From contig LATX02000068.1 of the NCBI GenBank assembly GCA_001466705.2, forward strand, positions 1 to 64,000: a stretch of DNA of 64,000 nucleotides, in the 5' to 3' direction. Within the stretch, counting starts at the first letter, position 1. Each line of letters starts with the position of its first letter. Shown piece by piece: positions 12,668-24,322 of this stretch. The stretch comes from Moniliophthora roreri. Its lineage: Eukaryota; Basidiomycota; Agaricomycetes; Agaricales; Marasmiaceae. The translations under genes and the position numbers were made by a program. Below the pieces are notes generated by a model. That model was given only the letters and a program-made list of their open reading frames with translations, searched no databases and was not told where the DNA came from.

Positions 12668-14009
12668 ATGCCAGCTGATATCCCGAAACCAAAAACAGGA
12701 AAGGCCACTAGTCTGTATGACAATACTCGTGCCAAACCGGAGGACAGTCTTCAGACAACCTTGGCACGCATACGGAATGTTCAGGCTCACATAGATGGTG
12801 CACCGAGGGCGAATAAGTTGAAGGGAAAAGTCTGCATTATAACTGGTGTGGGATCTCTCAAGGGAATTGGGTGAGTGTACAACAAGTTGGTTTTCGTGAT
12901 TTGTACTGATATTCGCAAGACGGGCATCAGCACTGCGCTATGCTCATGAAGGTGCCCTGGACTATCGCGTTCTGCGTGTTCCCGTATAACTGATGAAGGC
13001 TCTGAATATAAGGCGCAGCCCATCTCTACTTGGTCGACTATGATCCCACCAACTTGCCCGATCTCAAAGCGACCATCGAAAAGAAATACCCCGAAGTCAA
13101 GGTGTGCTTATCTCGCATTTGTCATCCAGCACCTTCTCAGCACTTTTCAGGTCACTACTCACGCTTTTGACGCTGCATCAGAGGAAGATATCGTTGCCCT
13201 TTGCGATCAAGCGCTCAAGGAAGAAGGCCGCCTTGATGTGTTCTTTGCGAACGCAGGCATTGCAAGTCGGGATACATTAGCAAACACGTCGGCAGAGACA
13301 TTTATGGAAAGCGTGAGAGTCAACAGTCTGTCGTAAGTCTTTCCTGTCAATGAATGGGTCCAATAGAGCTTATTCCTGAATATCAGATGCTTCTTGGCTA
13401 TCAAGTATGGATCTGAAGCGATGAAAAAGACTAACGCGTCTAGAGGCAAGGATTTAAGTGGCGGCAGCATCATCTTGACTGCGTCGGGTCTGTGCACATA
13501 TTGATCTCATGTCCCCGTGTCTCTGAATGCTCTCCTTTTTAGTCGCTGGTCTTCGTTCTGGAGCCGGAACCATTGATTGTACGACATCTGATCGTATAAT
13601 CCCTGATGTTTTTAGCTGATAACTGCTCTCAGACTCTGCGTCAAAGGCCGCGGTGAACTCCATGGCAAAAACATCTGCATATCAATTAGCTCGCACCGGA
13701 GTTCGTGTCAACTCTATCTGTCCCGGAATCGTCGAGACTGGAATGACAACCGACACGTTCGAATACGCGAAAATCCGCGGCACCCAGGGCAAAATGGGAC
13801 AATTGAACCCCCTTGGCCGATGGGCTATTGCTGATGAAGTTGCTCAATTGGCTTTGTTCTTGGCATGCGGTAAGCACTCTTCTTCGCTGGTAAGAGCTGT
13901 TGCTGAACCGGTTTTCGCAGACGACTCAAGCTACGTTAACGCGCAGAATATCGCAATTGATGGGGGGCTTTCATCATCACACCCCACGGTACCCGGACGA
14001 TGGGCCTGA
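12668..14009 (+). CDS. Short-chain dehydrogenase/reductase (classical SDR)
   Basis: NAD(P)-dependent oxidoreductase of the Rossmann-fold SDR family. After a leader of about 50 residues comes KVCIITGVGSLKGIG (cofactor glycine motif), VDYDP (acidic end of the second strand, favouring NAD), FANAG, SIILTAS and the catalytic Y-S-A-S-K, which is rebuilt only after removing the intron that splits GTIDY/SASK near 13577-13632. Then come NSICPGIVETGM and a C-terminal DDSSYVNAQNIAIDGG. At least seven exons with short introns; the intron after GIG is near 12870. The final stop is at 14007-14009. Substrate is unknown. Family features are intact. Confidence 0.88.
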
Positions 14010-14124
14010 GCCCTCCAATGAATCTTGCTTAATCTCAAATCACTGTATTATTAATTGCATTCACATGGGATGTACATGAGACTGGTGATAACCAATTTAC
14101 TGGGAATCCCAACAGAAACCAGGC

Positions 14125-15189
14125 TTAGGACTTCTTTTCTTCCGATAGTTTAGAGACGTCTTCCCGTACAGTTTTCCACGACATTCGTGGAACGTCGAAC
14201 CCTTCCGTAAGCCGAGAGTAGGAAATATCACCCAACCGAGCGACTGGTCGCAGTAGAGCAGGGTCTACTTGCAGTCCGTCTTCTAGGAGAATTGATTCTC
14301 GGACATGAGCTTGTTTTATCAGACCAAGTACCAGGGTGTTTGTGATGTCCTGCGAGTCAAGGGCAGTAATGTCACGGTGGAAATGTAACTAGGCAATACA
14401 GAGTCATGCCAAGTCTTTGAAAGGCTCGGTTAATGACAGTACCTGGCATTCCATACTGACGAGACTCTCCTTGACGCAGGGAGGCTTCACAGATTGCTTG
14501 AGAGACGCGGTCAGCAACAATGGCGTCCTGATAAGGACCAGTATCACTCACGCTGGGCTCCATAGTCAGTCCACTCACGATCCATTCATCTACAGGTGCA
14601 GGTGCTTCGACTGAGCATGCGTTAGATGCCTCGACGAAGTGTTCGCTAACGATATTGACTGTGAACTCTTTCGTGTTGAGGATGTTCTCTCGGGTGTCCT
14701 TGGGTCGATTCCTGGGTAAGGTGAAAGAAATGCTGAGAAGCGGAGGGTTATGCGAGACCATGGAGAAGTAACTGTACAAGGCTGGATTCAGAACCTACTA
14801 ATTGACCGAGAAGATGAGCATACTACCTGAACGGCGCGAGGTTGGGTGTTCCATCTTCCGCTAACGTCGAAACAAATGCAATGGGGCGTGGCACTATCAC
14901 AGAAGTAAGTAATTTATATGCATCCCTAAGGGTCAAGCAAGTTCGTTAATCCCAATCCCGGATGTAAATGCCTCAGTACACACCTTCCGGAGGTATCCTT
15001 CATCACCCATGTCTTTCTCGATTGCTCTTCATGCCCCGACTTCCACGACGCGCCTGCGCCCAACTTCCATTCTGAAGGAGATTTAGTCAATATGAAGGCC
15101 TTCTTTGGGTCGAAATGCGGTCGAGGAGCATTATTGAAGCGACAAGTAGTTGACAAGTGTCGCGCAAATGTCCGAATGGTCTTCGACAT
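14125..15189 (-). CDS. Flavin reductase-like (FMN-binding split-barrel) protein
   Basis: The pattern RPIAFVSTLAEDGTPNLAPF, SYFSMVSHNPPLL, DTRENILNTKEFTVNIVSE, DEWIVSGLTMEPS and a C-terminal RPVARLGDISYSRLTEGFD is typical of the flavin reductase-like domain, which binds FMN and often reduces free flavin with NAD(P)H. The chosen start gives an N terminus MSKTIRTFARHLSTTCRFNN that resembles a mitochondrial presequence. An in-frame ATG at 15258 would add 23 residues. About four exons, and the stop TAA is at 14125-14127. It is divergent from the biotin ligase gene with a very short gap. The precise substrate is unknown. Confidence 0.85.
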
Positions 15190-15330
15190 CGCGGTCCGGG
15201 AAAGGATATTTCCGACCTCGGTCTCTTTGCCAGGAACGCCGTAGCATTGCTGTAGCATAACAGAGTAATTATAGTGAGTGTTAGCTATTACTCATATTCC
15301 ATATAAGAGACTTTGAACGTCCCCTAGGCT
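15190..15330. promoter_or_regulatory. Compact bidirectional promoter, flavin reductase-like / biotin ligase
   Basis: Two divergent ATGs lie 141 bp apart, or about 70 bp if the upstream in-frame ATG of the minus gene is used. Both transcripts must start inside or very near this segment. Confidence 0.5.
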
Positions 15331-17356
15331 ATGAACGTCCTCGTTTATTCCGGTCCTGAAGCTTTACCAACCTCTCTGAAAAACACCCTTTCGACTTTTC
15401 GTAGACTTTTGCGAAATACCTATACAATTCAATCTGTCTCGACTCAGGTTCTGAAGAGTCAGCCTTGGTCGACATCTTGCGCTCTTTTCGTGTTTCCAGA
15501 ATGCAAGAATGTATCATCAGCACCTCAATGGATCTCTTCCTTGGACAGATATGTCGAAAACGGTGGATCCGTCATATGCTTGTCCTCGGGGGTCCTAGCA
15601 AAACCACCGTCGAGTGAAGGTCTGCAGTTCAAGATTGGTAGAAGTAGTCTCTATCCTACCTACGCAGATACTTCAGATCAACCCAAATCCGTAAATCTTC
15701 AAATCTCCGGGGAGGTCATCAGAGGAATGTTCCAAACTGGAATGCGAGAATTTGTGGGCGTCAAACCACAGGAAGATTCCCGAGTCTTGGCCACATATCA
15801 CGAGAACGAGGGGATTGCAGCATTAGAATGTAAGTCAGGCAAGGGCAAAGTCATGTTCTGGGCACCCAGCTTGGAGTACCCAATTACCGAGGAACCGGCT
15901 CGTTCTCTGTCTTCAGATCTTTCACCCCAAGAACTCGAAGCAACGGAGCTCAGAAGATTACGCCTTCTTCAGCTCACATTGACCGCTTTGGGTACCCAGG
16001 CTTCATTCGTCGAATCCACACCTCGTCCGCTTCCACAATTCCTCGTTTCACAACCGACCATCCAGTCTGCAGTATCCGCAGTACTCAAAGCACTTGAAAC
16101 TTCGGTCGGTAGTGTCATTGAGGACGCAAACGACAATTTCCACTTCCACACTCTAGCAGAAGCAGAACTTGTTCTGCAACGAGCGCGTCAGGAAGATGTA
16201 TCAGAGGATCCTGCAACCTGGCAACCGAAACGCATCATAGTTTGCCCAAATGGCAAGCTCCCCGAGAGCACAGTCACACCTATATTCGACGTTTCTTTAT
16301 TCTTCCGCGCCCTAACAGAGGCACGTTCGTGCATGGGTCATAAATCTACAGGCAAGCCCTGGGGCTTTGGAGATGTACTGTTGTATGGTGAAGCAGTCAC
16401 TAGTACTCAAACCATGCTGGATAAGTGAGTCCCTTGTTGAGATTAGTATTCTGCCACTATCTTACATATGACATAAATCTAGAAATCCCCATTTTCTCTC
16501 TAAGCTACCAGTTCCTTTCCTCTCTATTGGTTCGCATCAGGTTGCAGGTCGGGGTCGAGGTTCGAATTCATGGATATCGCCAGCCGGATGCCTGCAGTTT
16601 TCCCTCCTTCTTCGCTTGCCTCTATCATCTTTCCCTGCTAGCAAACTTGTGTTTGTCCAATACCTGATAGCGTTAGCAATGGTGGAAGCTTGTCGGGATG
16701 ACACGGTACTCGGGCCAGAGCAAGGAGATACCGTCCGAATCAAATGGCCGAATGATCTATACGCAGTCACTGGGGAAGGAGAGGGACAAAAGAAAAAGAT
16801 TGGTGGAATATTGGTCAGTACCAGTTTCTCCGACGGACAAATTGATATCGTCATCGGTAAGTGAAGGCTCCAAGCAGGTAGCTGGCCGCTGATGTTCCTT
16901 TGCAGGATGTGGCTTGAACGTTCTCAACCCACCGCCGATATTGTCCCTCTCCCAATTGCAGCGAGAGGGAATTGATATGCCCCTCAGTATGGAGAAAACT
17001 GCTGCTGCAATAATGGCCAAATTCGAGAACATGTGGCCAGTTTTCGTCGCTAGCAAAGGTGACTTCACACCTTTCATGGATCTATATCTTGAACGGTGGC
17101 TCCATTCGTGCGTCTTGTCTACTTGATGGTTTAACTGGGTTGACGGACAAAATGTTTCAGTGATCAACTCGTTCAAATAACGACTACTAGTCCGCCGACT
17201 CATGTTCGTATATGTGGGATTACCTTTGACCACGGCCTTTTGCGAACTCTGCCCGAGCGCAGAGGTTGGGATCGGGGAGATGAAGGCTTCATTGATTTAC
17301 AGCCTGATGGGAATAGTTTCGACCTGATGTCTGGATTAATCAAGTCAAAATCATGA
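15331..17356 (+). CDS. BPL1: Biotin--protein ligase
   Basis: Attaches biotin to the Lys of carboxylases (acetyl-CoA and pyruvate carboxylase) through biotinyl-AMP. The N-terminal part (residues ~1-260) is the eukaryotic glutamine-amidotransferase-like region: MNVLVYSGP, ENGGSVICLSSG, GKGKVMFWAPSLEYP. The catalytic BPL/LplA domain follows: GDVLLYGEAVTSTQTML, then across an intron HQVAGRGRGSNSWISP (the GRGRxG ATP loop), RIKWPNDLYA, KIGGILV, and a CGLNV segment. The C terminus is HVRICGITFDHGLLRTL with a small last domain ending SGLIKSKS. About five exons, the first running to about 16424. Size, about 640 aa, matches fungal BPL1. Confidence 0.93.
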
Positions 17357-17762
17357 TGGGGCAGGTGTAGCAGCCTGAACAGTGAATCACTGAGTCCAGG
17401 TTTCCCTTCTTGGAATAAATATTTGTAGTCTTTCAGTCCTATCACAACATGTATTAGAAAGATGATTGTGCCGTATATATGTACCTACACATCACACGAG
17501 TTGTTGAGCTTATATATATGACGTCGACCTCGTGGATCGCTCATACAGCTCATAGAATCGCGCAGCCCTGGTCCTGACAGGACATATGCCAGCTACGCTT
17601 CCGCCCTTTCGGACAGTCCTTACTGCTCCTTACCTTCACGTCCGATACTCGCTCACCCTGAGAAAACGAAACGTGTCAGTTGCATTTGCATATAAATCCA
17701 GATCAAAATTTCGCCCGAGTTCCTTTATTCTATCCATTCCGCCTTCCTTCTTCCCTCTCAAC

Positions 17763-19193
17763 ATGTCCTCCACGTCCTCGCTACGTTCTCGTCAACATTC
17801 CACCAATAAAGATCAAAGCAAGGGTCAGAAGAACGACGCTTCGACAAATCACAACCAAGATGGACACGAAGAGCATAGTCATTCGCACTCGTTATTTGGT
17901 CACTCACATTCTCATGGCGAAGAAGGTCATAGTCATGGTACAGAGCAGATAGTGGCAGCATTACAGGGATCAGGTATGCATAGTCATTCATTTGCATCTA
18001 ATTAAATGCTCATTCAACTCGTCTTTCGTTCAAGGTGACAGGGGAAGTCAGATAACGCTGGTCGGACTGTATTCAAACGTTGGCTTGACCCTAGCGAAGG
18101 GGTTGGCGGGATGGTATCTACATTCGGCTTCGTTGCTGGCAGACGCAGGTCACTCGTTGAGCGGTATGTCAGCCTCCTGAATTCAAGCTAGATTCAGGTT
18201 TTACTGATCTCGTCTGTTCACTCTCGTATAGATTTACTTGGTGATTTCGTGACTCTAGTCTGCTGGAAACTATCCAGAAAGCCGCCTTCTGAACGCTATC
18301 CCTACGGCTTTGCCAAGTTTGAGACTCTGGGAACCACCACAGTCTCCTTATTACTCATCGGTGGTGCCTTGGGTATCGGATTTCACTCGTACCACCTCCT
18401 CATATCTGCAATTACTGAAACGGCACAAACTCTTCCCACCGGTCCTTTACAAGAAATCCTCACGAATGTGACTCAAGTTGCACCAGCTATTCCGGAATCC
18501 ATCCAACATTCTCACGTAGAAGTCGTTGATCCCAATGCTGCCTGGTTCGTTGACATTTTTCCTCGTTCTCTCTATCCTAAACACGTTTTCTAGGTTTGCT
18601 GCACTCAGCGTTATTGCCAAAGAATGGTTGTACAGGGCGACAAAGCGTGTCGCAGACGAAGAAAACAGTCCTGTTTTGCTTGCGAACGCGATTCATCATC
18701 GTAGTGATGCGTACTCGAGCTTTGTTGCGCTTTTTGCAATCCTAGGTTCCTCTATCTTTCCTCACATTCCTTTGGACCCAATTGGAGGTAAGATATCTGT
18801 TAAATAGAGCGCGCTAGATGTTTGCTCATTCTTGTGTTCAGGCCTCGTCGTATCCGTGGTCATTCTGCAGCAAGGCATTCAATTACTTCTCGGTGCCTGG
18901 GGCGATCTTACAGATGCTGGCGTCTCTGCAAAGACAAGGAATTCGCTAAAGCGTACACTCGATCCCCTGCTATCTGCATCTTCGACATCTATCAATGCTA
19001 TCAGTGACATTCGCGCTCGTAGAGCAGGTTCTTTGCTTTACGTCGATATGGTAGCAGAGGTTCCTGGCGATCTTACCGTCCAGGACTTGGCCGAACTGGA
19101 GGGTAAAATATTACACACCATGAAGGAAAAGCGAAAGGAAGTTGCTGAAGTTAGAGTACGATTCAAGCCTACGCTCAAGAGTTCAGATTTATG
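17763..19193 (+). CDS. Cation diffusion facilitator, Mmt1/Mmt2-like mitochondrial metal transporter
   Basis: CDF proteins export divalent metals (Zn, Fe, Mn) using the proton gradient. A His-rich N terminus (HEEHSHSHSLFGHSHSHGEE) precedes the first helices. The metal-site motifs are LLADAGHSLSDLLGDFV (HxxxD) and AIHHRSDAYSSF (HxxxD). The segment RYPYGFAKFETLG and the C-terminal cytosolic domain (RRAGSLLYVDMVAEV) are typical of the Mmt group, which acts on mitochondrial iron in yeast. Five or so exons. The ATG at 17763 follows a pyrimidine-rich leader. An in-frame ATG at 17586 would add 59 basic residues that could form a presequence and should be considered. Confidence 0.88.
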
Positions 19194-19494
19194 AAAGACA
19201 AATGGTCCATATTTATCAGAGCTCAGTTATACCACTAGAACGGTCTATCTGACTTGTCGAGTGGAACAGTATTCTACGTGTAAAATAGATACATAATAAA
19301 CATATGCAATGGGTTAGAATGGAAGACGTACTCAATGTACGACTAGAATTGAAGATTCGACAATAGAAGGCGGATAATGACGCAAATACTGTAACAGAAA
19401 TGTCCAAGCTAGTGTCATCCCTGGGATTTCAGCGGGAAGCAAGAAAATGGAAGGGTATACCAAAGTAAACTGGGGGAATAGTAAGAATGCTTTT

Positions 19495-22400
19495 TCAATT
19501 TTTCTTGCTAAAGAAATGTGTAAGGTTTTTGGGTTTAGGGCCACTGGATTTGACCGCCGCCAAACGTTGGTAGTGAACCCGCATTGCTAAACTCTTCAAC
19601 GCAGCTTTGGTCCTCGAACGATCAAGGTGGGCGCCTCGGGTATCCACTGTGCAACCATCAATATGCGCTTGGCGAAGGAGAGGTAAAAAAGAAAAACGTA
19701 CTGATCTTAGAATGTATTTCCTCGACAGCACACCTTGCTTTCTCTACCAACGGTTTGGGCAGCTCTCCCTTGCTGGGACTCTTGTTCCCTTTCTGAATAG
19801 CGTTTGCCTTGGCTTCAGCCAGAATCCTTGTGTCAACAGCGACATAACGAGGTATATTTGACAGAGCGACCGCCAAAATATCAACGTGGAAACGCATGTC
19901 AACGTAGTCGGTCTCTGTATAAATCTTGAACAAGTCGGCGGTGGAACCAGAAGGACATATTTTCGGCAGAAGAGATTTCAGGGAGGGTATCTCGCTGTAT
20001 TCGTGCTGAAATACAGCTGAGTGACTGAGACATTTAATAAGATGGAAGTACTTACCTCGGATAGATTGTTCCGCTTCATGATAATTGAATAGGCAATCCA
20101 GCAAGCAATACGCATGGTACGACCAGTACCTCCAGCGAAGAGTGAAACGACATGGGCACTATTTACCGGTGTGAGCTGCAAGACCAAGCCCAGGATCTTC
20201 GAGCAAATATTGGATTCCTAAGAACCAATCAACTAAGTGAGCGGAGGGCGGTGAAAGAACAGACTTCTTACCTGTGATGCAGAGATGATGTTCTCCTCTC
20301 CAATGGCAGCGCACACAGTATTTATTGCTAGCATTATCTCACTTCGCAGTATTAACGGCGTTGCCGGGTCCAGCGAGATAGCGCATAATGCCAGCAAAAG
20401 ATCGGGAGCGTCGTGTGCAAAAATTTTGCGCGTCCTGTGAAGGTCGAATGAGTGAAGCACAGGTCCACGAGGCGCAGAATACACACCGTGCTGCGGCGGT
20501 CACAAGCTGGACGAATCTAAATAGACAGCTCTCTCTTTCGGTCTTACTGACGGGTCTGAGGTAAGTGGTCTTTTTGCTTTTCCAGCCAAACTTCTGAGTA
20601 TCTGCTCCCAGTCCTGCCAAGAAATCGATTATCGGATCGAAAGGCAGCCAAGGTGCTGCAGCATTTGATCCATTCCAACTACCGAGGAGGAAGGAGAATG
20701 CGACTCGTGTCAGTTCGTTGCTTGGGGATGCAAGTGCTGTTGAAAGATATTAGCTGAGAAAACTTATATGCGGCCCTAAGCTCACCCAAATCACAGAGAC
20801 AAATAACAACGTCTGGGTTATCGCGAAGCAACGTGCTGGTCAATGCACCTGTCTTCAGCAAAAGACTGGCTTGCTTCACATCTACAAACTCAGCATCAGC
20901 CAGATGACACGAGAAAAATCATCGCAATGACTCACTTTGTTGCTCTAAAGCCACCTTCAACGATTGAAGGATAGAATGTTGCCGCAGATTTCCCAAATGT
21001 ATGCTTCGTAATTCTGAGTCCATGTACATGTTATTGTTTGACCCCATAGTCCAAAGTGGGTGACCTATTTGTCTCTCAAGCTTCGAGTCGGCTTCGCGAT
21101 TCTTCTTGTCCGTTGCAATCATCTCTGCAACAGCCTTGCCTCGCTCATCATCGTCGAACAGACGCTTCGCTTCGTCCGCGTTCAAACTGAAGTCATCACC
21201 AAAGTCATCCCGTTCTGGACTGGACTCCAATCTGTCCATGCGTTCTTGCATGGCTTTCCTAGCCCTGTTCTCGTCACCTAACCAATCATCATTCATCATA
21301 TCATCGTCCTCTTCTTCGCCCATTTCTGCTCGCATGATTCGACCAGCAACAGCGCGTTCGGCTCGTTGAATAGCATCGTCTCCCTTTCCTGCCTGGTCTG
21401 CTTTTTTCTTCTCCTTCAGGAGGGATTCGAGGGGATTATATGATGCTTTCCTACTTCGTTTTGAGGCTGCGCAGGTAGAAGCTACTGGAGAATCAGACTT
21501 TGCAGCAGCGGAAGGCTTCCGAGGTCCTGGGAGTCGCAAATTGTATCTGTTACTTGCTGGTGGAGGGGAATGTTTGGACGTCGATGGAACCCTATAGATA
21601 CAAGAATTGTCGGTCATGGCGCTGATCAAAGGAAGCGGTGGTACTAACAGTGCCCGTTTCTCCTTCTCCTTTCCTTTGTTACTGCTAAAGTTCAACAACA
21701 AATCGTCATCAGAACCACTATCGTCCAACTCTTCCCGAAACACGATAGCCTTTTCTTCAGGACTCGACTGCACCTTCGCAAGTGCTTTAGCCCGGATCTC
21801 TGCGATGATCTGGGCGGTTTTGGCGTCAGAATCCATAATTACTGGAGATGAAAGAGTCGGGGATTCAGGACCACTCATTGGAGGTGTAAGTGGTTGGACA
21901 GGCGATGCACAATGGGAAGATTGGTCTGGTTCTGTCCCAAACAGGCTGTAAGAAGTGTTGGGTGTGAAAAGAGGCGAGGATGGTCGGTCTTCATCCATGG
22001 CGTCTGGAAGAGATTCGAGAACAAAGTTTATTGGCTCTGGTTCAGGCCAACCTTCCTCTGTGAGGGGTACTGTTTCTTCGCGCCATTTCGAGACAATCTG
22101 GGTGACGGCTTGTCGATCCACCTTTTGAGGGGGACGGAGAGGAACCATCTCGATCTCATCGGATTGACTCGCTGGCACTGTTTCGTAGTCTGTGGGGGGT
22201 GGATCTGGAGACGAAAGTCGAAGCTTCTTCCTGGAGTCGAGTCGAGAAGGTGACGGTGAGTGAATCGGGTTCTCCTTTGGAGAAAGGGGAGTAGGGGGTG
22301 CAGGCGCGTTTGTTACAGGACGCGTCGAGATTGCCCTTGGAGCGCGTTGAGACGATTGTGTAGTTTCTCCTGTAGGCTCTGGTTGACTCGTTGCCTTCCT

Positions 22401-22592
22401 TTTCTTGCCTGAAGCCATAGAAGATGCCGTTTCACGAGTCGATATCTGACTCTGAGAGGGAGCTTTGGATTGAGAATTCGAGGAAGTGGTGGTGATGGTG
22501 GTTGGGGAAAAAGAAGGATTTAAGGAACGTGGCTTCTTGGAAAACCAGTCAGTTATTGGTTTTCCTGGATTCTTTCCGCTGTTCTTCACCAT
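19495..22592 (-). CDS. Unknown protein with PCNA-box-like motifs at both termini
   Basis: No family was recognised. The protein, about 930 aa in several exons, starts MVKNSGKNPGKPITDWFSKK and ends PKNLTHFFSKKN. Each end has a hydrophobic residue, two others, then two aromatics and a basic tail, like the PCNA-interacting (PIP) box, but without the leading Gln. The first ~560 residues (exon to about 20936) are disordered, rich in Ser/Pro/charged residues with acidic patches. The second half is probably helical: LLKTGALTSTLLRDNPDVVI, RVAFSFLLGSWNG, PDLLLALCAISLDPATPLIL, GTGRTMRIACWIAYSI. The layout suggests a replication or repair scaffold. The SLF2/CANIN family and Mms22-like proteins are speculative comparisons only. 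The upstream in-frame ATG at 22655 is less likely as start. Confidence 0.7.
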
Positions 22593-22910
22593 TGTGGTTA
22601 AAGCCAAGTCACAACTGCGTATGCCACACTGGCAGTGACAAAAACGAAAAAACATGACATTTGATCACGTGCCATACTGGCCGTGTCTCGCTTATCTTTC
22701 CTTAGCGAGTCCATTAGATAGTGGATACAAGTCCCAGTGTTACACCGTAGATAGAATAAAATTGTCGAAAAATATACCCAATATCATTACAATACGGTGA
22801 AACCATCCTTTCAGAGACAAAGAGAATAAAGTCCAGCCTTCTATGTACGTTGACTGGATCAAACAAAACAGCTTCAGCACCTCTTATGCGACTTCGAAAC
22901 AGAAAAGTTA
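22593..22910. other. Intergenic
   Basis: Holds the promoter of the gene starting at 22592 (-) and the 3' region of the surface-protein gene (-). The 3' end of the latter is uncertain: after GGMA the sequence GCGTAAGTAAC could be a stop (TAA) or a splice donor (GTAAGT) leading to a short last exon near 22835. Confidence 0.4.
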
Positions 22911-24021
22911 CTTACGCCATACCACCGTATCCCATGCTGGCTCCCTGTTCCGCGAGTTTGCGTTGCCTGAACGCCTTGCGGTATTTGGTCCTCTCGTAGG
23001 TAACCAAGCCAACGACAATCAACGCAATGACCGATATACCTGCGAACACACCCAGACCAATAGGTAGGACGGAAATGTTTTTTCCAGGAAGGTTGAATTG
23101 CTCAGCTCCTTCACTTGTACTTTCAGCAGCGGCAGCTTGAGCAGTGCTACTGCTCTGGTCAGCCGCGGAAGTGGCAACGCCAGATGTGGTATCAGTTGCT
23201 GCTGATGTGTCGGCAGCAGTAGTAGCAGTGGTACCAGCTCCGTCTGTTGCACTGGCACTGGTACTTTCGGTCGCCGCGGCAGTTGTAGTTGCAACCTCAC
23301 TGGCCGGAATCGTAGATGTACCCTATCAAAATTGTGTTGAGTTACAAAACCAGAATCACCCTTCTATGTACTCACGATCACAGAGATGGCCGGCGATCCA
23401 CTTGCAGAAGTAGAAGCAGACTCTGTGGCACTTGCGGTAGTTGTTGCATCGCTCGCACTGGCGGTGGATACGCCCTATATTCAACTATTAACACGAAGTT
23501 CAAAAACAAAGTGAAATGACGACGTACGTCGCTTGACACGGCACCCCCTGACGCAGAGTCAGAAGTAGTAGTCTCACTGCTCGCGCTGCTTGTCGTCGTG
23601 GTCGTAGCGTCGCCAGCGGTTGTTGTAGAGTCGGTAGCAGTTGCAGAAGAAGTGGAAGCAGAGTCGGTTGAAGTCGAGGTAGCCGATTCTGTTGAAGAGG
23701 TGCTGGAAGAGCCTCCATCGCCTTGGTTGTTTGTCCCATTCACGCTAATAGTACACTTCTTCACTTCCTCAAAGGCCGGCTGTCCATTGCTGTCCCTAAT
23801 GGGGGTCAAAGTGATCACACATGTCTCGGTTACCGCGCCAGCAGAGCTGCAATCAAATCGTGAGTAACGCAAACGAAGGATTTAATCCGAGAAACGTACG
23901 TCAGTGTATTGGTGACCGTCATGACGGTAGTGGAACCGTCTTGATTCTGACGAGTGAAGACTGGAGCTGCTGTTGCATTCAAAGAGAGTAGGAGCACGAA
24001 AAGCAGATATTTTGAAAGCAT
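22911..24021 (-). CDS. Ser/Thr/Ala-rich membrane-anchored cell-surface protein
   Basis: N-terminal signal peptide MLSKYLLFVLLLSLNATAAP, then a small cysteine-bearing part (TETCVITLTPI, KKCTISVNGTNN), then about 170 residues almost entirely Ser, Thr, Ala, Asp and Glu (a likely O-mannosylated stalk). This is followed by one membrane span (LPIGLGVFAGISVIALIVVG) and a short basic tail TYERTKYRKAFRQRKLAEQG. Four exons with short introns interrupt the repeat. This is the architecture of fungal wall-stress sensors (Mid2/Wsc-like) and other mucin-like surface proteins, but no WSC domain is present. A second in-frame ATG lies at 24033. The exact 3' end is uncertain. Confidence 0.75.
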
Positions 24022-24322
24022 GATTGAAAGCATTAACGGGAAAACTTGAAGAGGGCTGGTGAATCAAGACGTTGAGCCCGGTTCCTGCGGTGCGTCGACG
24101 TTGAAAGGAACGGCGAGCGTTCTGAAAGAAAATGAATGAAAAGACTGGAAGGGCCCTCGGGGCTGGCAGAGTGAAAGGGAAGGTGGTGACTTAAGGACAC
24201 AACGGCGATTTCTGTTGCTAAGCACAGCCAGTTTCTATATCCGTTCAGACTCCGCCTACACCTGAAATTTGCTCTATTGTTCTATTGTAGACAAAGACCA
24301 ATTTTTTCCGGACCATCGCACA
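24022..24322. promoter_or_regulatory. Upstream region of surface-protein gene
   Basis: About 300 bp between the surface-protein start and the stop of the P5B ATPase gene, both on the minus strand. No specific element was recognised. Confidence 0.35.
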
